Positions 1 to 7,604 of a stretch of 64,000 nucleotides of DNA are shown here, in pieces. Location: the NCBI GenBank assembly GCA_001725355.1, contig MEGD01000011.1, positions 1 to 64,000 of the forward strand, written 5' to 3'. The notes beneath the pieces are model-generated. The model ran no database searches and was not told the origin of the DNA. It saw nothing but the letters and a program-made list of their open reading frames with translations. A program made the translations under genes and the position numbers. This DNA comes from Novosphingobium sp. SCN 66-18. Its GTDB lineage: Bacteria > Pseudomonadota > Alphaproteobacteria > Sphingomonadales > Sphingomonadaceae. Position 1 is the first letter of the stretch. Each line of letters starts with the position of its first letter.

Positions 1-7
1 TTGCCCC

Positions 8-60
8 TAGGTAATACGCACCGTGAAGGCGGAGCCCTCACGGTTGGGGGGAAACGGCGT
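8..60. other. Gene-free left edge with a hairpin
   Basis: No convincing gene is visible in the first 348 bases; the open frames there lack a good ribosome site and family resemblance. The visible structure is an inverted repeat, ACCGTGAAGG at about 20-29 and CCCTCACGGT at about 35-44, with one mismatch and a five-base loop, followed by a run of six Gs. It could be a terminator or the 3' end of a structured RNA lying further left. The rest of the interval carries the putative regulatory element at 240. Confidence 0.35.
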
Positions 61-239
61 AACCCACCACATCTGCAAAAGGTGCCCGGAACCAAGTGGG
101 CGCACCCGGACAGATCAGTTGCAACCAATGCTGGACGACGCCCACCGAGGAGGCGGCAGGTGCCATCCGTTTGGCGAGGTACGGACAAATCAACGACGGT
201 CCGGGGGGATCTACTCAAACCGACAGTCGCTGCGAACAC

Positions 240-248
240 TACGTATAC
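240..248 (+). promoter_or_regulatory. TACGTATAC element upstream of the 118-aa protein gene
   Basis: AACACTACGTATACC sits about 100 bases before the ATG at 349. The same core recurs at 6212, 6837, 28969 and 37863, with close variants at 7539 and 51344, each time in a non-coding gap before a gene. This may be an activator site or promoter element. Which protein binds it is not shown by the sequence. Confidence 0.45.
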
Positions 249-348
249 CGAGCTTGGACCAGGGACCATACTCCTGAAGGCGAAGAAACAAAGTCTTCCC
301 CTCGAGAGATCGAGCGGCAGTGTTCAACACTTCTCAGAGGAGTCCAAG

Positions 349-705
349 ATGATCAAGAAATCCATCATGGTTGCGCTCGCCGGCATCTCGATGCTCGCAG
401 CGGTCCCTTCATTCGCTCAGGGTATCGGACATACCTTCTTCATGCGCGGCTCGATCGTTGACACGGGCAGCAACGGCACGGTCGTCTGCATCGGCAAGGC
501 CGATGGCGCCGAGGTCGGCCAGAAGCTCGAGGTCTATCGCGTTGTGACCCATCCGGGTCCGTCCAAAGGCGTGGCGCCGACTTATCACCGCCAGCTCATC
601 GGCCATGTGACGATCGATCATATCTTCGATGATCACTTCGCGCACGTGTCCGTCGCCGACGGCACGCCTGCCAAGCACGACATCGTCGAGCTTCGCAAGA
701 ACTGA
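349..705 (+). CDS. Secreted 118-aa protein of unknown function
   Basis: This short protein starts with a clear Sec signal peptide (MIKKSIMVALAGISMLA, cleavage expected after SFAQ near residue 23). The mature part is about 95 residues. Its pattern (EVGQKLEVYR, then IGHVTIDHIFDDHFAHVSV and a final HDIVEL) looks like a small beta-barrel or SH3-like domain of the kind found in envelope proteins; I do not recognise a named family. The ATG at 349 follows an AGAGGAG ribosome site. It lies beside the MerR regulator and copper genes and has the recurrent TACGTATAC element upstream, so an envelope role in metal stress is inferred only. Confidence 0.75.
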   Translation: MIKKSIMVALAGISMLAAVPSFAQGIGHTFFMRGSIVDTGSNGTVVCIGKADGAEVGQKLEVYRVVTHPGPSKGVAPTYHRQLIGHVTIDHIFDDHFAHVSVADGTPAKHDIVELRKN

Positions 706-729
706 CGAGCCGGTGGCCCGGCGGCACAA

Positions 730-758
730 GCTGCCCTGACGCGAGACGTCGGGGCAGC
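730..758 (+). terminator. Hairpin after the 118-aa protein gene
   Basis: GCTGCCC-t-GACG pairs with CGTC-g-GGGCAGC around a five-base loop, giving an 11-bp stem with one mismatch 25 bases after the stop codon. There is no T-run, so it is an imperfect intrinsic terminator. Confidence 0.45.
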
Positions 759-802
759 GGGCTGGCGGCGGCAACGGACCGTTCGGGGTCAAAGCGAACC
801 GC

Positions 803-834
803 TTGACCCTGGACCATGGTCCAACCGGCATGAT
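803..834 (+). promoter_or_regulatory. MerR-type operator/promoter with palindrome TGGACCATGGTCCA
   Basis: TTGACC at 803-808 is a good -35 box. It is followed by a perfect 14-base palindrome at 810-823 and, 19-20 bases on, a weak -10 (CATGAT). Long spacers spanning a dyad are the hallmark of MerR-family promoters. It lies 16 bases before the merR start, which suggests autoregulation. A nearly identical site is on the minus strand at 47118-47148. Confidence 0.6.
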
Positions 835-849
835 GATCGAGCGGATGAC

Positions 850-1329
850 ATGGGCAATTTCAAGATCGGCGAACTGGCCGCCGCTGCGGGCGTGGGCCGC
901 GACACGATCCGCTATTATGAGCGGATGGGTTTGCTGCGCGAACCCGCGCGCACGGCGGCGGGCTACAGGCTCTACGACGCGACCGACCTCGAGCGCGTCA
1001 ATTTCATCCGCTCGGCGCAGGAGCTTGGCTTCACACTCGAACAGGCCCGGCAGTTGCTGGCGCTCAGGGCGTCGGACACCGCGCATGCCCAGGCCGTGCT
1101 CGATATCACGCTTGCCAAGATCGCGGACGCCGAAGCCCGGCTCGAGCGCCTGTCGGATATCCGCGACATGCTGCGGATGCTCGCTGACGAATGCCCGGGC
1201 GAAGTGCCCGTCTCCGATTGCCCGATCCTCGCCTTCCTGACGGCGCGGCGGAAAGACCAACAGCATAACAAGAAACATCAGGCAGCGCAGGACGAACGAT
1301 CATCACTAGCGAAAGGGCTTTTGTCATGA
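850..1329 (+). CDS. MerR-family metal-responsive regulator
   Basis: This 159-aa protein has a typical MerR winged-helix N-terminus (KIGELAAAAGV, then TIRYYERMGLL), a long dimerisation helix and a C-terminal metal loop with Cys115 and Cys124 (ECPGEVPVSDCPIL). CueR-type sensors have the same Cys pair. However, the Ser that marks monovalent-ion sensors (in RHSADVK of CueR) is replaced by Ala/Gln here (AHAQAVL), and the C-terminal tail is about 25 residues longer. The inducing metal is therefore uncertain; copper is likely from context. Its stop overlaps the next start (ATGA), so the two genes are cotranscribed, probably from the dyad promoter at 803. Confidence 0.85.
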   Translation: MGNFKIGELAAAAGVGRDTIRYYERMGLLREPARTAAGYRLYDATDLERVNFIRSAQELGFTLEQARQLLALRASDTAHAQAVLDITLAKIADAEARLERLSDIRDMLRMLADECPGEVPVSDCPILAFLTARRKDQQHNKKHQAAQDERSSLAKGLLS

Positions 1330-1547
1330 AGAAAATGCGTTTGATCGCCGTCCTCACGCCGGCGCTGCTTCTAGGCGCCTGTGTAACCACGCGGCCGACC
1401 TCGGCGCAGGTCGAGAGTTGCCGGGCGATGGAGGGCAATATGGGTCTCCAGGCGCCGCATGATCATGGCGAGATGAAGGGGCAGGGGCGCAACCCGATGA
1501 ACCTCTCGCACGACCGGTGCCTACAGATCCTGCGCAGCGCGCAATGA
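1326..1547 (+). CDS. Small lipoprotein
   Basis: This 73-aa protein has a lipoprotein signal with lipobox LLLGAC (Cys19). The mature part contains Cys32, a short APHDHGEMKG metal-friendly stretch and Cys65. It overlaps the merR stop codon by four bases, so it is translationally coupled to the regulator. I do not recognise the family. The His/Met content and operon position suggest a periplasmic metal-related role, which is inferred. Confidence 0.7.
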   Translation: MKKMRLIAVLTPALLLGACVTTRPTSAQVESCRAMEGNMGLQAPHDHGEMKGQGRNPMNLSHDRCLQILRSAQ

Positions 1548-1550
1548 GCC

Positions 1551-1589
1551 GGTCCGGGCGCCATCCCCGGCGCCCGGGACCACAGTTTT
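1551..1589 (+). terminator. GC-rich hairpin followed by TTTT
   Basis: GGTCCGGGCGCC pairs with GGCGCCCGGGACC around a six-base loop, with one bulged G, and is followed five bases later by TTTT. It lies between the two small lipoprotein genes and probably ends or attenuates the merR transcript. Confidence 0.6.
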
Positions 1590-1607
1590 CAAGCCAAGGA
1601 GCAAGCT

Positions 1608-1928
1608 ATGATCGACCATGCGAAAAAAGCCCTTCCGCTTGTCGGCGGAAGCCTGTTGCTGGCGCTCGCGCTTTCGGGCTGCGACCGCCAGGCCGACCAG
1701 ACGGTGCCGCCCGCGGCGAACAGCGTCGCCGCCACCCCGGTCCTGACCGACAGCGGCAACGCTGCAGACGCGGCGTCGATGGACGCGATGAGCAACCAGG
1801 CCGAGATGGAGCGGCATCACCGTCAGGCGATGGACCATGACGCGATGCGCGCCGGGGCCGGCAACCAGACCGCGCCGGCACCCGATCCCGCGCCGGGCAA
1901 TTCGGCGATGCCGATGAAGGATATGTAA
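1608..1928 (+). CDS. Met/His-containing lipoprotein
   Basis: This 106-aa protein begins with a signal peptide and lipobox LALSGC (Cys near residue 25). The mature chain is low-complexity, rich in Ala, Asn, Pro and Met, with MERHHRQAMDHDAM in the middle and MPMKDM at the end. That composition suits weak periplasmic copper binding, but no catalytic domain is visible. The ATG follows AAGGAG with good spacing. It precedes the redox operon by 17 bases and may be cotranscribed with it. Confidence 0.7.
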   Translation: MIDHAKKALPLVGGSLLLALALSGCDRQADQTVPPAANSVAATPVLTDSGNAADAASMDAMSNQAEMERHHRQAMDHDAMRAGAGNQTAPAPDPAPGNSAMPMKDM

Positions 1929-1945
1929 GCGCGCTGAAAAAGGGG

Positions 1946-3862
1946 ATGAGGATGTCCAGGCGGATCAGCCTTCGACGCTTGAGCCTCGGCTGCGCAATCG
2001 CTCTCAGCCTGTCCGCGGGCGCGGGCGCGCAGGAGGGCGAGGATCATGCCGCGCATCATGGCGCAGGCATGCCGGCCGGCGGGGGCATGTCCGCACCGGC
2101 ATCGTCGGGGTCGTCGGACATGGCGAAGATGATGAACCCCATGATGGATCGCATGATCAATGGGGAAGGGGAGAATGAGCACGGCCACGAATCGCGCCGG
2201 ACCGGCTTCATCTCGCAACTGCTCGCCTTTCCCGCGCTCGACGAAGCGGCAAGGCAGCGGGTCGCTGCGCAGGCTGGCGAACGGGTAAGCACGGGCCTAG
2301 CGATGATCAACGCCGCCTCGGCCGACGGCGCGCGTGCAACCACGGTCTCGGCCCGGCTCGATGCGGCGCGCCGCCTGCGCGAGGGAACCGACCTGTTCCG
2401 GTCCGGCACCGCCGCGCAGGGCGCGATCGGCGGCTTGCAGCCGCCCCGGGAGGTCGGGCTTGCCTGGCTGCGCGATCAGCTCGACATCGACCAGGCCGCG
2501 CCCGGCCATGCCGATCACTGGTTCGGCATCTCGCCCTCGCACCTGCTTCTCATGCTCTTCCTGGGGCTGGTGAGCGCCACGCTGATCGCGCTGCAGATCT
2601 TCCGCCTCCGGCGGATCGAGGCGATCGCCGGTGGTGTCCCCACCGGCAAGACATTGACAAAGCCGGAGCCGAAGGCTGCCCAGCCCGCTACCAGGGTTGC
2701 GCCCGCGCCTGCCCCCGTTGCCGACAGCGCCGGGCTCGCGCCGAGCAATGCGGCCGCGCCCGCTGGGGCTTCGCTGCGCAAGCCCAAAAGCTGGGCGGGG
2801 CAGCTGCGCGTGGTCCAGATCGTGCGAGAGACGCCGAGCGTGCTGACCTTCCGGCTCGCGGACCCGGCCGCCGACCGGCTGCCGTTCGACTTCCTGCCGG
2901 GCCAGTTCCTGCAGGTCGAGGTAGAGCCCGAAGCGGGCAAGACCGCGCGCCGTTCCTACACGATCGCCTCTTCGCCGACCCAGCGGGCCTATGTCGAACT
3001 GACGGTCAAGCGCGAGGAGCAGGGCGTGGTCTCGCGATACCTGCACGACAAGGTCGTCGCCGACGATCTGCTGAAGGTCAGCGGACCGTTCGGCGCCTTC
3101 ACCTTCACGGGAACGGATGCCCAGAGCATCGTGCTGATCGCGGGCGGGGTCGGCATCACCCCGATGATGTCGGTGCTGCGCTATCTCACCGACACCGCGT
3201 GGAAGGGTGATATCTTCTTCTTCTACGGCGCACGGTCGACCGAGGAATTCGTGTTCCGCGACGAGCTCGAGCGGCTCGAACGCCGTTTTCCCAACCTCCA
3301 TGTCGTCGCCGCGATGCAGCGCGCGCCCGGCACCGTCTGGATGGGCCCCGAAGGGCCGATCACGCGCGAGATGATCCTGGCCGCGGTGCCGGAGATCGCG
3401 AGCCGGCGGATCCATATGTGCGGCCCGCCGGCGATGATGGGGGCTATGCGCAGTGTGCTGGCGGAACTGGGCGTCCCCGAAGCGCAGGTGCACACCGAGG
3501 CGTTCGGTCCCGCCTCGCTGCCGACCGACCCCGAGGATCTCGAGGTCAAGCCCGCGCCCCCGCCAGCGGATAAGCCGGCCCCGAGCGCCGAGGTGGCGCC
3601 GAGCACGGTGACCTTCTCCGTGTCGGGGGTGTCGGCGGCCTTGCCCGCGGACGAGACCGTGCTGGAGGCGGCCGAGGGCGCGGGCGTCGAGATCCCCTAT
3701 GCATGCCGTGCGGGCACATGCGGCGCCTGCGTGGTCAAGCTGCTGCAGGGCGAAGTGACGATGGAGGTCGAATCCGGCCTTGCGCCCGCCGACAAGGCGC
3801 AAGGCTATGTGCTCGCGTGCCAGGCGAAGGGGACGGGCACGCCGCTCGTGGTCGAAGCCTGA
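1946..3862 (+). CDS. Membrane-anchored flavin/2Fe-2S oxidoreductase
   Basis: This 638-aa protein has several parts. Residues 1-28 are a signal peptide. Residues 30-75 are His/Met-rich (EDHAAHHGAGM, MAKMMNPMM). A predicted membrane helix is near residues 197-220, followed by a Pro/Ala linker. Residues about 285-530 form a ferredoxin-NADP reductase-type module with the FAD motif RRSYTIAS, the pyridine-nucleotide motif GGVGITP and a CGPPAMM end. Residues about 550-638 are a plant-type 2Fe-2S ferredoxin domain (CRAGTCGAC plus a later LAC). The reductase part should be cytoplasmic and the metal-rich part periplasmic. It probably passes NAD(P)H electrons to the membrane cytochrome encoded next. The substrate is unknown. 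Confidence 0.8.
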   Translation: MRMSRRISLRRLSLGCAIALSLSAGAGAQEGEDHAAHHGAGMPAGGGMSAPASSGSSDMAKMMNPMMDRMINGEGENEHGHESRRTGFISQLLAFPALDEAARQRVAAQAGERVSTGLAMINAASADGARATTVSARLDAARRLREGTDLFRSGTAAQGAIGGLQPPREVGLAWLRDQLDIDQAAPGHADHWFGISPSHLLLMLFLGLVSATLIALQIFRLRRIEAIAGGVPTGKTLTKPEPKAAQPATRVAPAPAPVADSAGLAPSNAAAPAGASLRKPKSWAGQLRVVQIVRETPSVLTFRLADPAADRLPFDFLPGQFLQVEVEPEAGKTARRSYTIASSPTQRAYVELTVKREEQGVVSRYLHDKVVADDLLKVSGPFGAFTFTGTDAQSIVLIAGGVGITPMMSVLRYLTDTAWKGDIFFFYGARSTEEFVFRDELERLERRFPNLHVVAAMQRAPGTVWMGPEGPITREMILAAVPEIASRRIHMCGPPAMMGAMRSVLAELGVPEAQVHTEAFGPASLPTDPEDLEVKPAPPPADKPAPSAEVAPSTVTFSVSGVSAALPADETVLEAAEGAGVEIPYACRAGTCGACVVKLLQGEVTMEVESGLAPADKAQGYVLACQAKGTGTPLVVEA

Positions 3863-4590
3863 TGCGCGAACGCAGCGACATTGCCGTGGGCCTGCTGGTC
3901 GCGTTCCTGCTGCTGTTCCCGTTCGGCTATCTCGTGCACGTGTCGCCCCGCTTTCCGGGTAGCCTGGCCGGCGGGATCATCGGGATCGCAGCGCTCGTGC
4001 TGATGCTGCTGACGCTTCCTTATGTCGCGGCCAAGCACATCGCCTGGGTCGACAAGGCGCTCTCCCGGGTCGTCAGCAAGCCAACCCTGCTCGCCATCCA
4101 CATCTATGCCGGCGTGCTGGCGCCGATCCTGGGTCTGGTCCACGCCGCGCACAAGCTCGAAAGCCCGGTCGGCCTGCTTCTGACTATCCTCCTTCTGATG
4201 ACGGTCATCACCGGCTTCATCGGCCGCTACCTGCTTGCCCAGCTTGGTCGGGCGCTGCGCGGACGCAGGTCAGAACTGGCCTCGCTTCGCGCCGCCTTCC
4301 TCGAGGAGCCGGCGGCGCCGACGCAGGCCGATACCGCAGCCCCGCCGCTGTCGGGCTGGAAGCGCTATCTGTTCGTCGCCGGGGATGCGTCCGCGGGCCA
4401 GCGCCCCCAGGACAAGGCGGGGATCGCCGCAGCGCTGGCCGATACCGAATTCGCGATCCGCGCCGAAGAGGCGACCAACACCCTGTTCGTGCGATGGCGG
4501 ATCCTGCACATCCTGCTGGGCTGTCTTATCTTCGCGCTGCTCGCGCTCCATGTCGGCGCGGCGCTCTATTACGGGCTGCGCTGGCTATGA
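3862..4590 (+). CDS. b-type cytochrome-like membrane protein
   Basis: This 242-aa protein has two N-terminal hydrophobic helices, two central ones and a C-terminal helix. His residues sit in or beside the membrane segments (AIHIYAGV, GLVHAAHK, RILHILLG, ALHVGAAL), a pattern that fits haem ligands in cytochrome b561 or ferric-reductase-like proteins. The start ATG shares a base with the stop of the reductase gene, and its own stop overlaps the multihaem cytochrome start. It is therefore the likely membrane link between the cytoplasmic reductase and the periplasmic cytochrome. The exact family is not certain. Confidence 0.7.
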   Translation: MRERSDIAVGLLVAFLLLFPFGYLVHVSPRFPGSLAGGIIGIAALVLMLLTLPYVAAKHIAWVDKALSRVVSKPTLLAIHIYAGVLAPILGLVHAAHKLESPVGLLLTILLLMTVITGFIGRYLLAQLGRALRGRRSELASLRAAFLEEPAAPTQADTAAPPLSGWKRYLFVAGDASAGQRPQDKAGIAAALADTEFAIRAEEATNTLFVRWRILHILLGCLIFALLALHVGAALYYGLRWL

Positions 4591-5309
4591 GCTGGCAGCG
4601 TCTTTCCTACGCCGTCTTCATCGCAGCCCTGCTGGTGATGGTCGCCGCGGTCGCAATCCGGATGCGATCGGACGCGCCGAGGGATGCCGGCCTGGTGGCG
4701 CAGCTCGTCTCGCCCGGCCCGCTCTCGAGCGCGCACCAGTCCTTCGCCGGCCAATGCACGGCCTGCCACACGCCGGGCAAGGGCGTCGAAACCCGGACCT
4801 GTCTCACCTGCCATGCGGGCACGGATTTCGGGACGAAGCAGTCGACGCAGTTCCATGCGAAAGCGACGCAGTGCACCTCCTGCCACGTCGAACATGAGGG
4901 AGAGCGCGGCATCATCCGCATGGATCACGCCGCCTTGCTCGACATGGCGAAGTGGCGGCAGCCTTTGGCGGGCATGTCGACAAACACTCGAAGCCTGACC
5001 CCCGAGACCGCGCTCAATTGCGCGAGCTGCCATGCGTTCCGCGATCCGCACCAGGGCCTTTTCGGCACCGACTGCGCGAGCTGTCACAAGACCGACAGCT
5101 GGCAGATCGCCAATTACCGCCATCCATCGGTCAATTCGACGCAGTGCGCCGAGTGCCACAAGGCGCCGCCCAGTCACTTCATGGAGCATTTCAGCATGGT
5201 CTCGCAGCGCGCAGCCGGATCGAAGGCGCGCGTCGACCAATGCTATGCCTGTCACGCCACCGACAGCTTCAACAATATCCGCAAGCGAGGCTGGTATGAT
5301 CACCATTGA
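4587..5309 (+). CDS. Heptahaem c-type cytochrome
   Basis: This 240-aa protein begins with an uncleaved or signal-anchor helix (residues 4-24) followed by a periplasmic domain with seven CXXCH haem sites: CTACH, CLTCH, CTSCH, CASCH, CASCH, CAECH and CYACH. Extra His residues (HFMEHF, YRHPS) can serve as distal ligands. It starts inside the stop of the preceding cytochrome b-like gene (ATGA). It should carry electrons in the periplasm from the membrane cytochrome to an unknown acceptor; cupric ion, nitrogen oxides or another cytochrome are all possible. The domain layout resembles small multihaem cytochromes of the c7/c3 class. Confidence 0.85.
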   Translation: MSWQRLSYAVFIAALLVMVAAVAIRMRSDAPRDAGLVAQLVSPGPLSSAHQSFAGQCTACHTPGKGVETRTCLTCHAGTDFGTKQSTQFHAKATQCTSCHVEHEGERGIIRMDHAALLDMAKWRQPLAGMSTNTRSLTPETALNCASCHAFRDPHQGLFGTDCASCHKTDSWQIANYRHPSVNSTQCAECHKAPPSHFMEHFSMVSQRAAGSKARVDQCYACHATDSFNNIRKRGWYDHH

Positions 5310-5739
5310 GGCCGACTGGCTGAGCGCCTTCTTCCGGCTCGCGGTGATCGGCCTGGAACTGGCGGGCACGCTGACCATCCTGGTCGGCGCGGGGCTCGCA
5401 ACCTTTCTGTTTGCGCGGCGGGCGAGGGCGGGCGACCGGACCGAGGCCTATAGCGCGTTCCGCTCGGCGCTCGGCCGCAGCATCCTGCTCGGCCTCGAAT
5501 TTCTGGTCGCCGGCGACATCGTCAAGTCGCTGGTGATCAACCCGACGCTCGACGATCTCATCGTTCTGGCCGGGCTTGTGCTGGTGCGGACCTTCCTGAG
5601 CATCTCGCTCGGGGTCGAGATCAACGGCCACTGGCCCTGGGAGGAAACCCGGATGGCGCGGGACAAGGCGCGTGCGGCGCCGGATGGGTCGCCGACGACG
5701 GCTGAGGCCGCCGGATGCGGCACAGCGCTCAAGGGATAG
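5296..5739 (+). CDS. DUF1622 family membrane protein
   Basis: This 147-aa protein has three hydrophobic helices (about residues 10-35, 60-80 and 85-105) and the conserved pattern FRSALGRSILLGLEFLVAGD followed by LVRTFLSISLGVEI, which marks the DUF1622 family. The function of the family is not known. The start at 5296 overlaps the end of the heptahaem cytochrome gene by 14 bases, placing it in the same operon. The C-terminal 35 residues are hydrophilic and variable. Confidence 0.8.
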   Translation: MITIEADWLSAFFRLAVIGLELAGTLTILVGAGLATFLFARRARAGDRTEAYSAFRSALGRSILLGLEFLVAGDIVKSLVINPTLDDLIVLAGLVLVRTFLSISLGVEINGHWPWEETRMARDKARAAPDGSPTTAEAAGCGTALKG

Positions 5740-5756
5740 CAGATGGGAGGTGCATG

Positions 5757-6194
5757 ATGATCGAGAGACGCGAATTGCTGATGGCGGGCGCCGGCCTTGC
5801 CGCCGCTGGAACGCTGGCTGCGCCGGCGGCGGCGGCGCAGCAGCGAATGGACGGGATGGCGATGTCGATGACGGACTGCATCGACGATTGCCTCGCGTCT
5901 CACCGCATGTGCCTGGAGACCGCCGCCTGGCTGACCAAGCAAGGCGGCGCGTCAGCCACGGCGTCGCTGATCGCCATGCTGAACGACTGCGCGGAGCTAT
6001 GCCAGGCGACCGCCAACTCGATGCTGCGGGACTCTGCCCTGCACGGTATCCTCTGCCGCGCCTGCGCCGATTCTTGTCAGCGCTGCGCCGAGGAATGCGT
6101 ACGCCATCGCGCGGACCAGCGGATCGCGCGTTGCTCGGCCACCTGCAAGAAATGCGCGGCGAGCTGCCGGATGATGGTGGACATGGCCAACTAA
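5757..6194 (+). CDS. Csp1-like copper-storage protein (DUF326 four-helix bundle)
   Basis: This 145-aa protein has a Tat-like signal (ERRELLMAGAG, cleavage near AAAAQ) and then a helical domain with about 14 Cys residues arranged as CxxxC pairs (CIDDC, CAELC, CRAC, CQRC, CSATC, CKKC). That matches the exported Csp1 proteins that store many Cu(I) ions inside a four-helix bundle. The start at 5757 has a GGAGG six bases upstream; 5754 is a close alternative. Its position between the redox operon and other copper proteins supports copper storage or buffering in the periplasm. Confidence 0.85.
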   Translation: MIERRELLMAGAGLAAAGTLAAPAAAAQQRMDGMAMSMTDCIDDCLASHRMCLETAAWLTKQGGASATASLIAMLNDCAELCQATANSMLRDSALHGILCRACADSCQRCAEECVRHRADQRIARCSATCKKCAASCRMMVDMAN

Positions 6195-6211
6195 CCACCC
6201 GCTTCGCACAT

Positions 6212-6220
6212 TACGTATAC
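6212..6220 (+). promoter_or_regulatory. TACGTATAC element
   Basis: CACATTACGTATAC lies 106 bases before the GTG of the following small Met-rich protein gene and 18 bases after the Csp-like stop codon. It is an exact copy of the core at 240 and 6837. Confidence 0.45.
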
Positions 6221-6325
6221 TGCCGGGTCGGGACCGATACCATCTGGAGGGCAAGCTCCCGCGGGAGCGAGAATCGACCGGGGCTGAGCCCGGCCGAACG
6301 GAAACCAGACTCGAAGGACTCGATA

Positions 6326-6616
6326 GTGCGCAAGAAAACCCTCATCATCACTTCCCTCGCAGCCCTTAGCCTCCTTGCCGTCGGCGCTGGGCCAGTTCTT
6401 GCCGACGGGATGCCACCGGGCATGCCTGACCTCGAGGAGACGCTCAAATCGAAGCCGGCGCTCGCCCGCCCCGATATGAACGATATGAACGGCATGCGGC
6501 ACGGCGAGGAGAGGATGCACGGTGAGATGATGCAGGACCGTCCGATGGCCATGCGGGAAACGCGGCGACAGGACGGCGTCTCCACCATGTCCCACCGGTC
6601 GAACGGGGGCTGCTGA
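6326..6616 (+). CDS. Met/His-rich secreted protein
   Basis: This 96-aa protein uses a GTG start and has a Sec signal ending at VLADG (about residue 26). The mature part is Met-rich (MPPGMPDL, MNDMNGMRHGEERMHGEMM, MAMRET). No enzyme domain is visible. Similar small Met-rich proteins flank it on both sides. It is probably a periplasmic copper-binding protein under the TACGTATAC element, but direct homology is not claimed. Confidence 0.65.
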   Translation: MRKKTLIITSLAALSLLAVGAGPVLADGMPPGMPDLEETLKSKPALARPDMNDMNGMRHGEERMHGEMMQDRPMAMRETRRQDGVSTMSHRSNGGC

Positions 6617-6687
6617 CCCTGCAGTCCTTGCGGATCCGATGATGAGGTCAATGGACCGAAAGATCATGGTCTCGTCGACCGAAGCCC

Positions 6688-6712
6688 TGGCCCGCCGCCG
6701 CCCGGCGGGCCA
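6688..6712 (+). terminator. GC-rich hairpin
   Basis: GGCCCGCC pairs with GGCGGGCC around a short loop, about 70 bases after the Met/His-rich protein gene. There is a weak T-rich tail (CGCCTTTCT). A very similar stem follows the next small gene at 7371. Confidence 0.5.
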
Positions 6713-6836
6713 TTCGCCTTTCTGGCCGGGCCAAGCCGGGACAATCGGGCACGGTCCGGCTTGTTGACGGATCCTGGGCCAGTCCGATCCGTCGCCTTGC
6801 GCACGTCCACAGCCGGTCCGATCCGGATTCGTAACT

Positions 6837-6845
6837 TACGTATAC
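6837..6845 (+). promoter_or_regulatory. TACGTATAC element
   Basis: GTAACTTACGTATAC lies 92 bases before the next Met-rich protein gene. It is an exact copy of the recurrent core. Confidence 0.45.
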
Positions 6846-6936
6846 AGACCAGGCTTGGCGGGCGGCATTGATGCTTCGCAGGTGCCGGGATCGCGATGTG
6901 GATCGGGCAGCAGCAAAGACTTTCGGAGACTCTTCA

Positions 6937-7335
6937 ATGCGACAGACCACAGTTCTCACGGCGACCGTCAGCCTCGTCGCGGCACTGACCTTCGGTGCCG
7001 GCCCCGCGCTCGCCCAATCGACCCCCGCGCCCGCGCAGCCCAAGCCGGCACCGGCCCATGCCCACCAGCAGGGCATGGATCATGGCGGACAGCAGATGCA
7101 CGACCAGATGATGCAGGATCACCAGGCTGGAATGCAGAAGCCGCAGGGCAAACCGGACCAACCGGGCCAGCAGGGCATGTCTGGAATGAGCGGAATGTCT
7201 GGTGGAACGAACGGATCGGGCATGGCCGCAAAACCGAAGGGTGGCTGTTGCAAGATGCCGATGAAAAAGGCCAAGCCGGCCGCGAAGAAGAAGCCAGCCA
7301 AGCCGATGGCCGACAAGCCAATGAGCGACATGTGA
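6937..7335 (+). CDS. Met/His-rich secreted protein with GGCCKM motif
   Basis: This 132-aa protein has a signal peptide (cleavage near PALAQ, residue 27). The mature chain has HAHQQGMDHGGQQMHDQM, MSGMSGMSGG repeats, a GGCCKMPM Cys pair and a basic Lys/Ala/Pro-rich tail. This composition suits periplasmic Cu(I) binding. The ATG at 6937 follows GGAGA with good spacing; an upstream in-frame ATG at 6868 lacks a signal peptide start and is rejected. It is monocistronic, between the element at 6837 and the double hairpin at 7341-7397. Confidence 0.7.
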   Translation: MRQTTVLTATVSLVAALTFGAGPALAQSTPAPAQPKPAPAHAHQQGMDHGGQQMHDQMMQDHQAGMQKPQGKPDQPGQQGMSGMSGMSGGTNGSGMAAKPKGGCCKMPMKKAKPAAKKKPAKPMADKPMSDM

Positions 7336-7340
7336 CGTTT

Positions 7341-7397
7341 CAGCCCCGAGAACAGACCCCAGGGGCTGAGGGCCCGCCGTCGCCCCCGCGGCGGGCC
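7341..7397 (+). terminator. Double hairpin terminator
   Basis: Two stems follow the stop codon at once: CAGCCCC with GGGGCTG (7341-7368), then GGCCCGCCG with CGGCGGGCC (7371-7397). The second stem nearly matches the one at 6688-6712, which suggests the two small genes and their ends arose by duplication. Confidence 0.55.
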
Positions 7398-7538
7398 AGT
7401 TCTCCGGCAATGCCCAGCGAAAAACACCGGGCGAGCGGTGCCCAAACATTCATCGGGTCGATGCTTGCGCGTCGGCTCCTTTGGTGTGTCGGGGACTTCG
7501 CCTTGCCACATCTATGCCAGGGCACCGCCTGCGGAACT

Positions 7539-7547
7539 TACTTATAG
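7539..7547 (+). promoter_or_regulatory. Variant of the recurrent element (TACTTATAG)
   Basis: GCGGAACTTACTTATAG lies 58 bases before the aldehyde dehydrogenase start. It keeps the AACTTAC..TATA layout of the site at 6837, with G replaced by T in the core. Confidence 0.35.
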
Positions 7548-7604
7548 GCCGGACAGCCGAAGCGATTACTCCGACACGCCATCGATAGAGATGGAGTTCA
7601 GGCG

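Noticed and set aside
20-60. Hairpin plus G-run resembling a group II intron domain V
   Set aside because: Only one stem is visible, the AGC-type catalytic triad is not clear and no intron-encoded reverse transcriptase is present in the window.
1-348. Open frames in the first 348 bases, including one continuous with the 118-aa protein
   Set aside because: The signal peptide and AGAGGAG site place the real start at 349; the upstream translation has no family features.
240-7547. Recurrent TACGTATAC as a -10 box with fixed -35 partner
   Set aside because: No consistent -35 sequence appears 15-19 bases upstream of the copies, so I list it only as a regulatory element of unknown reader.
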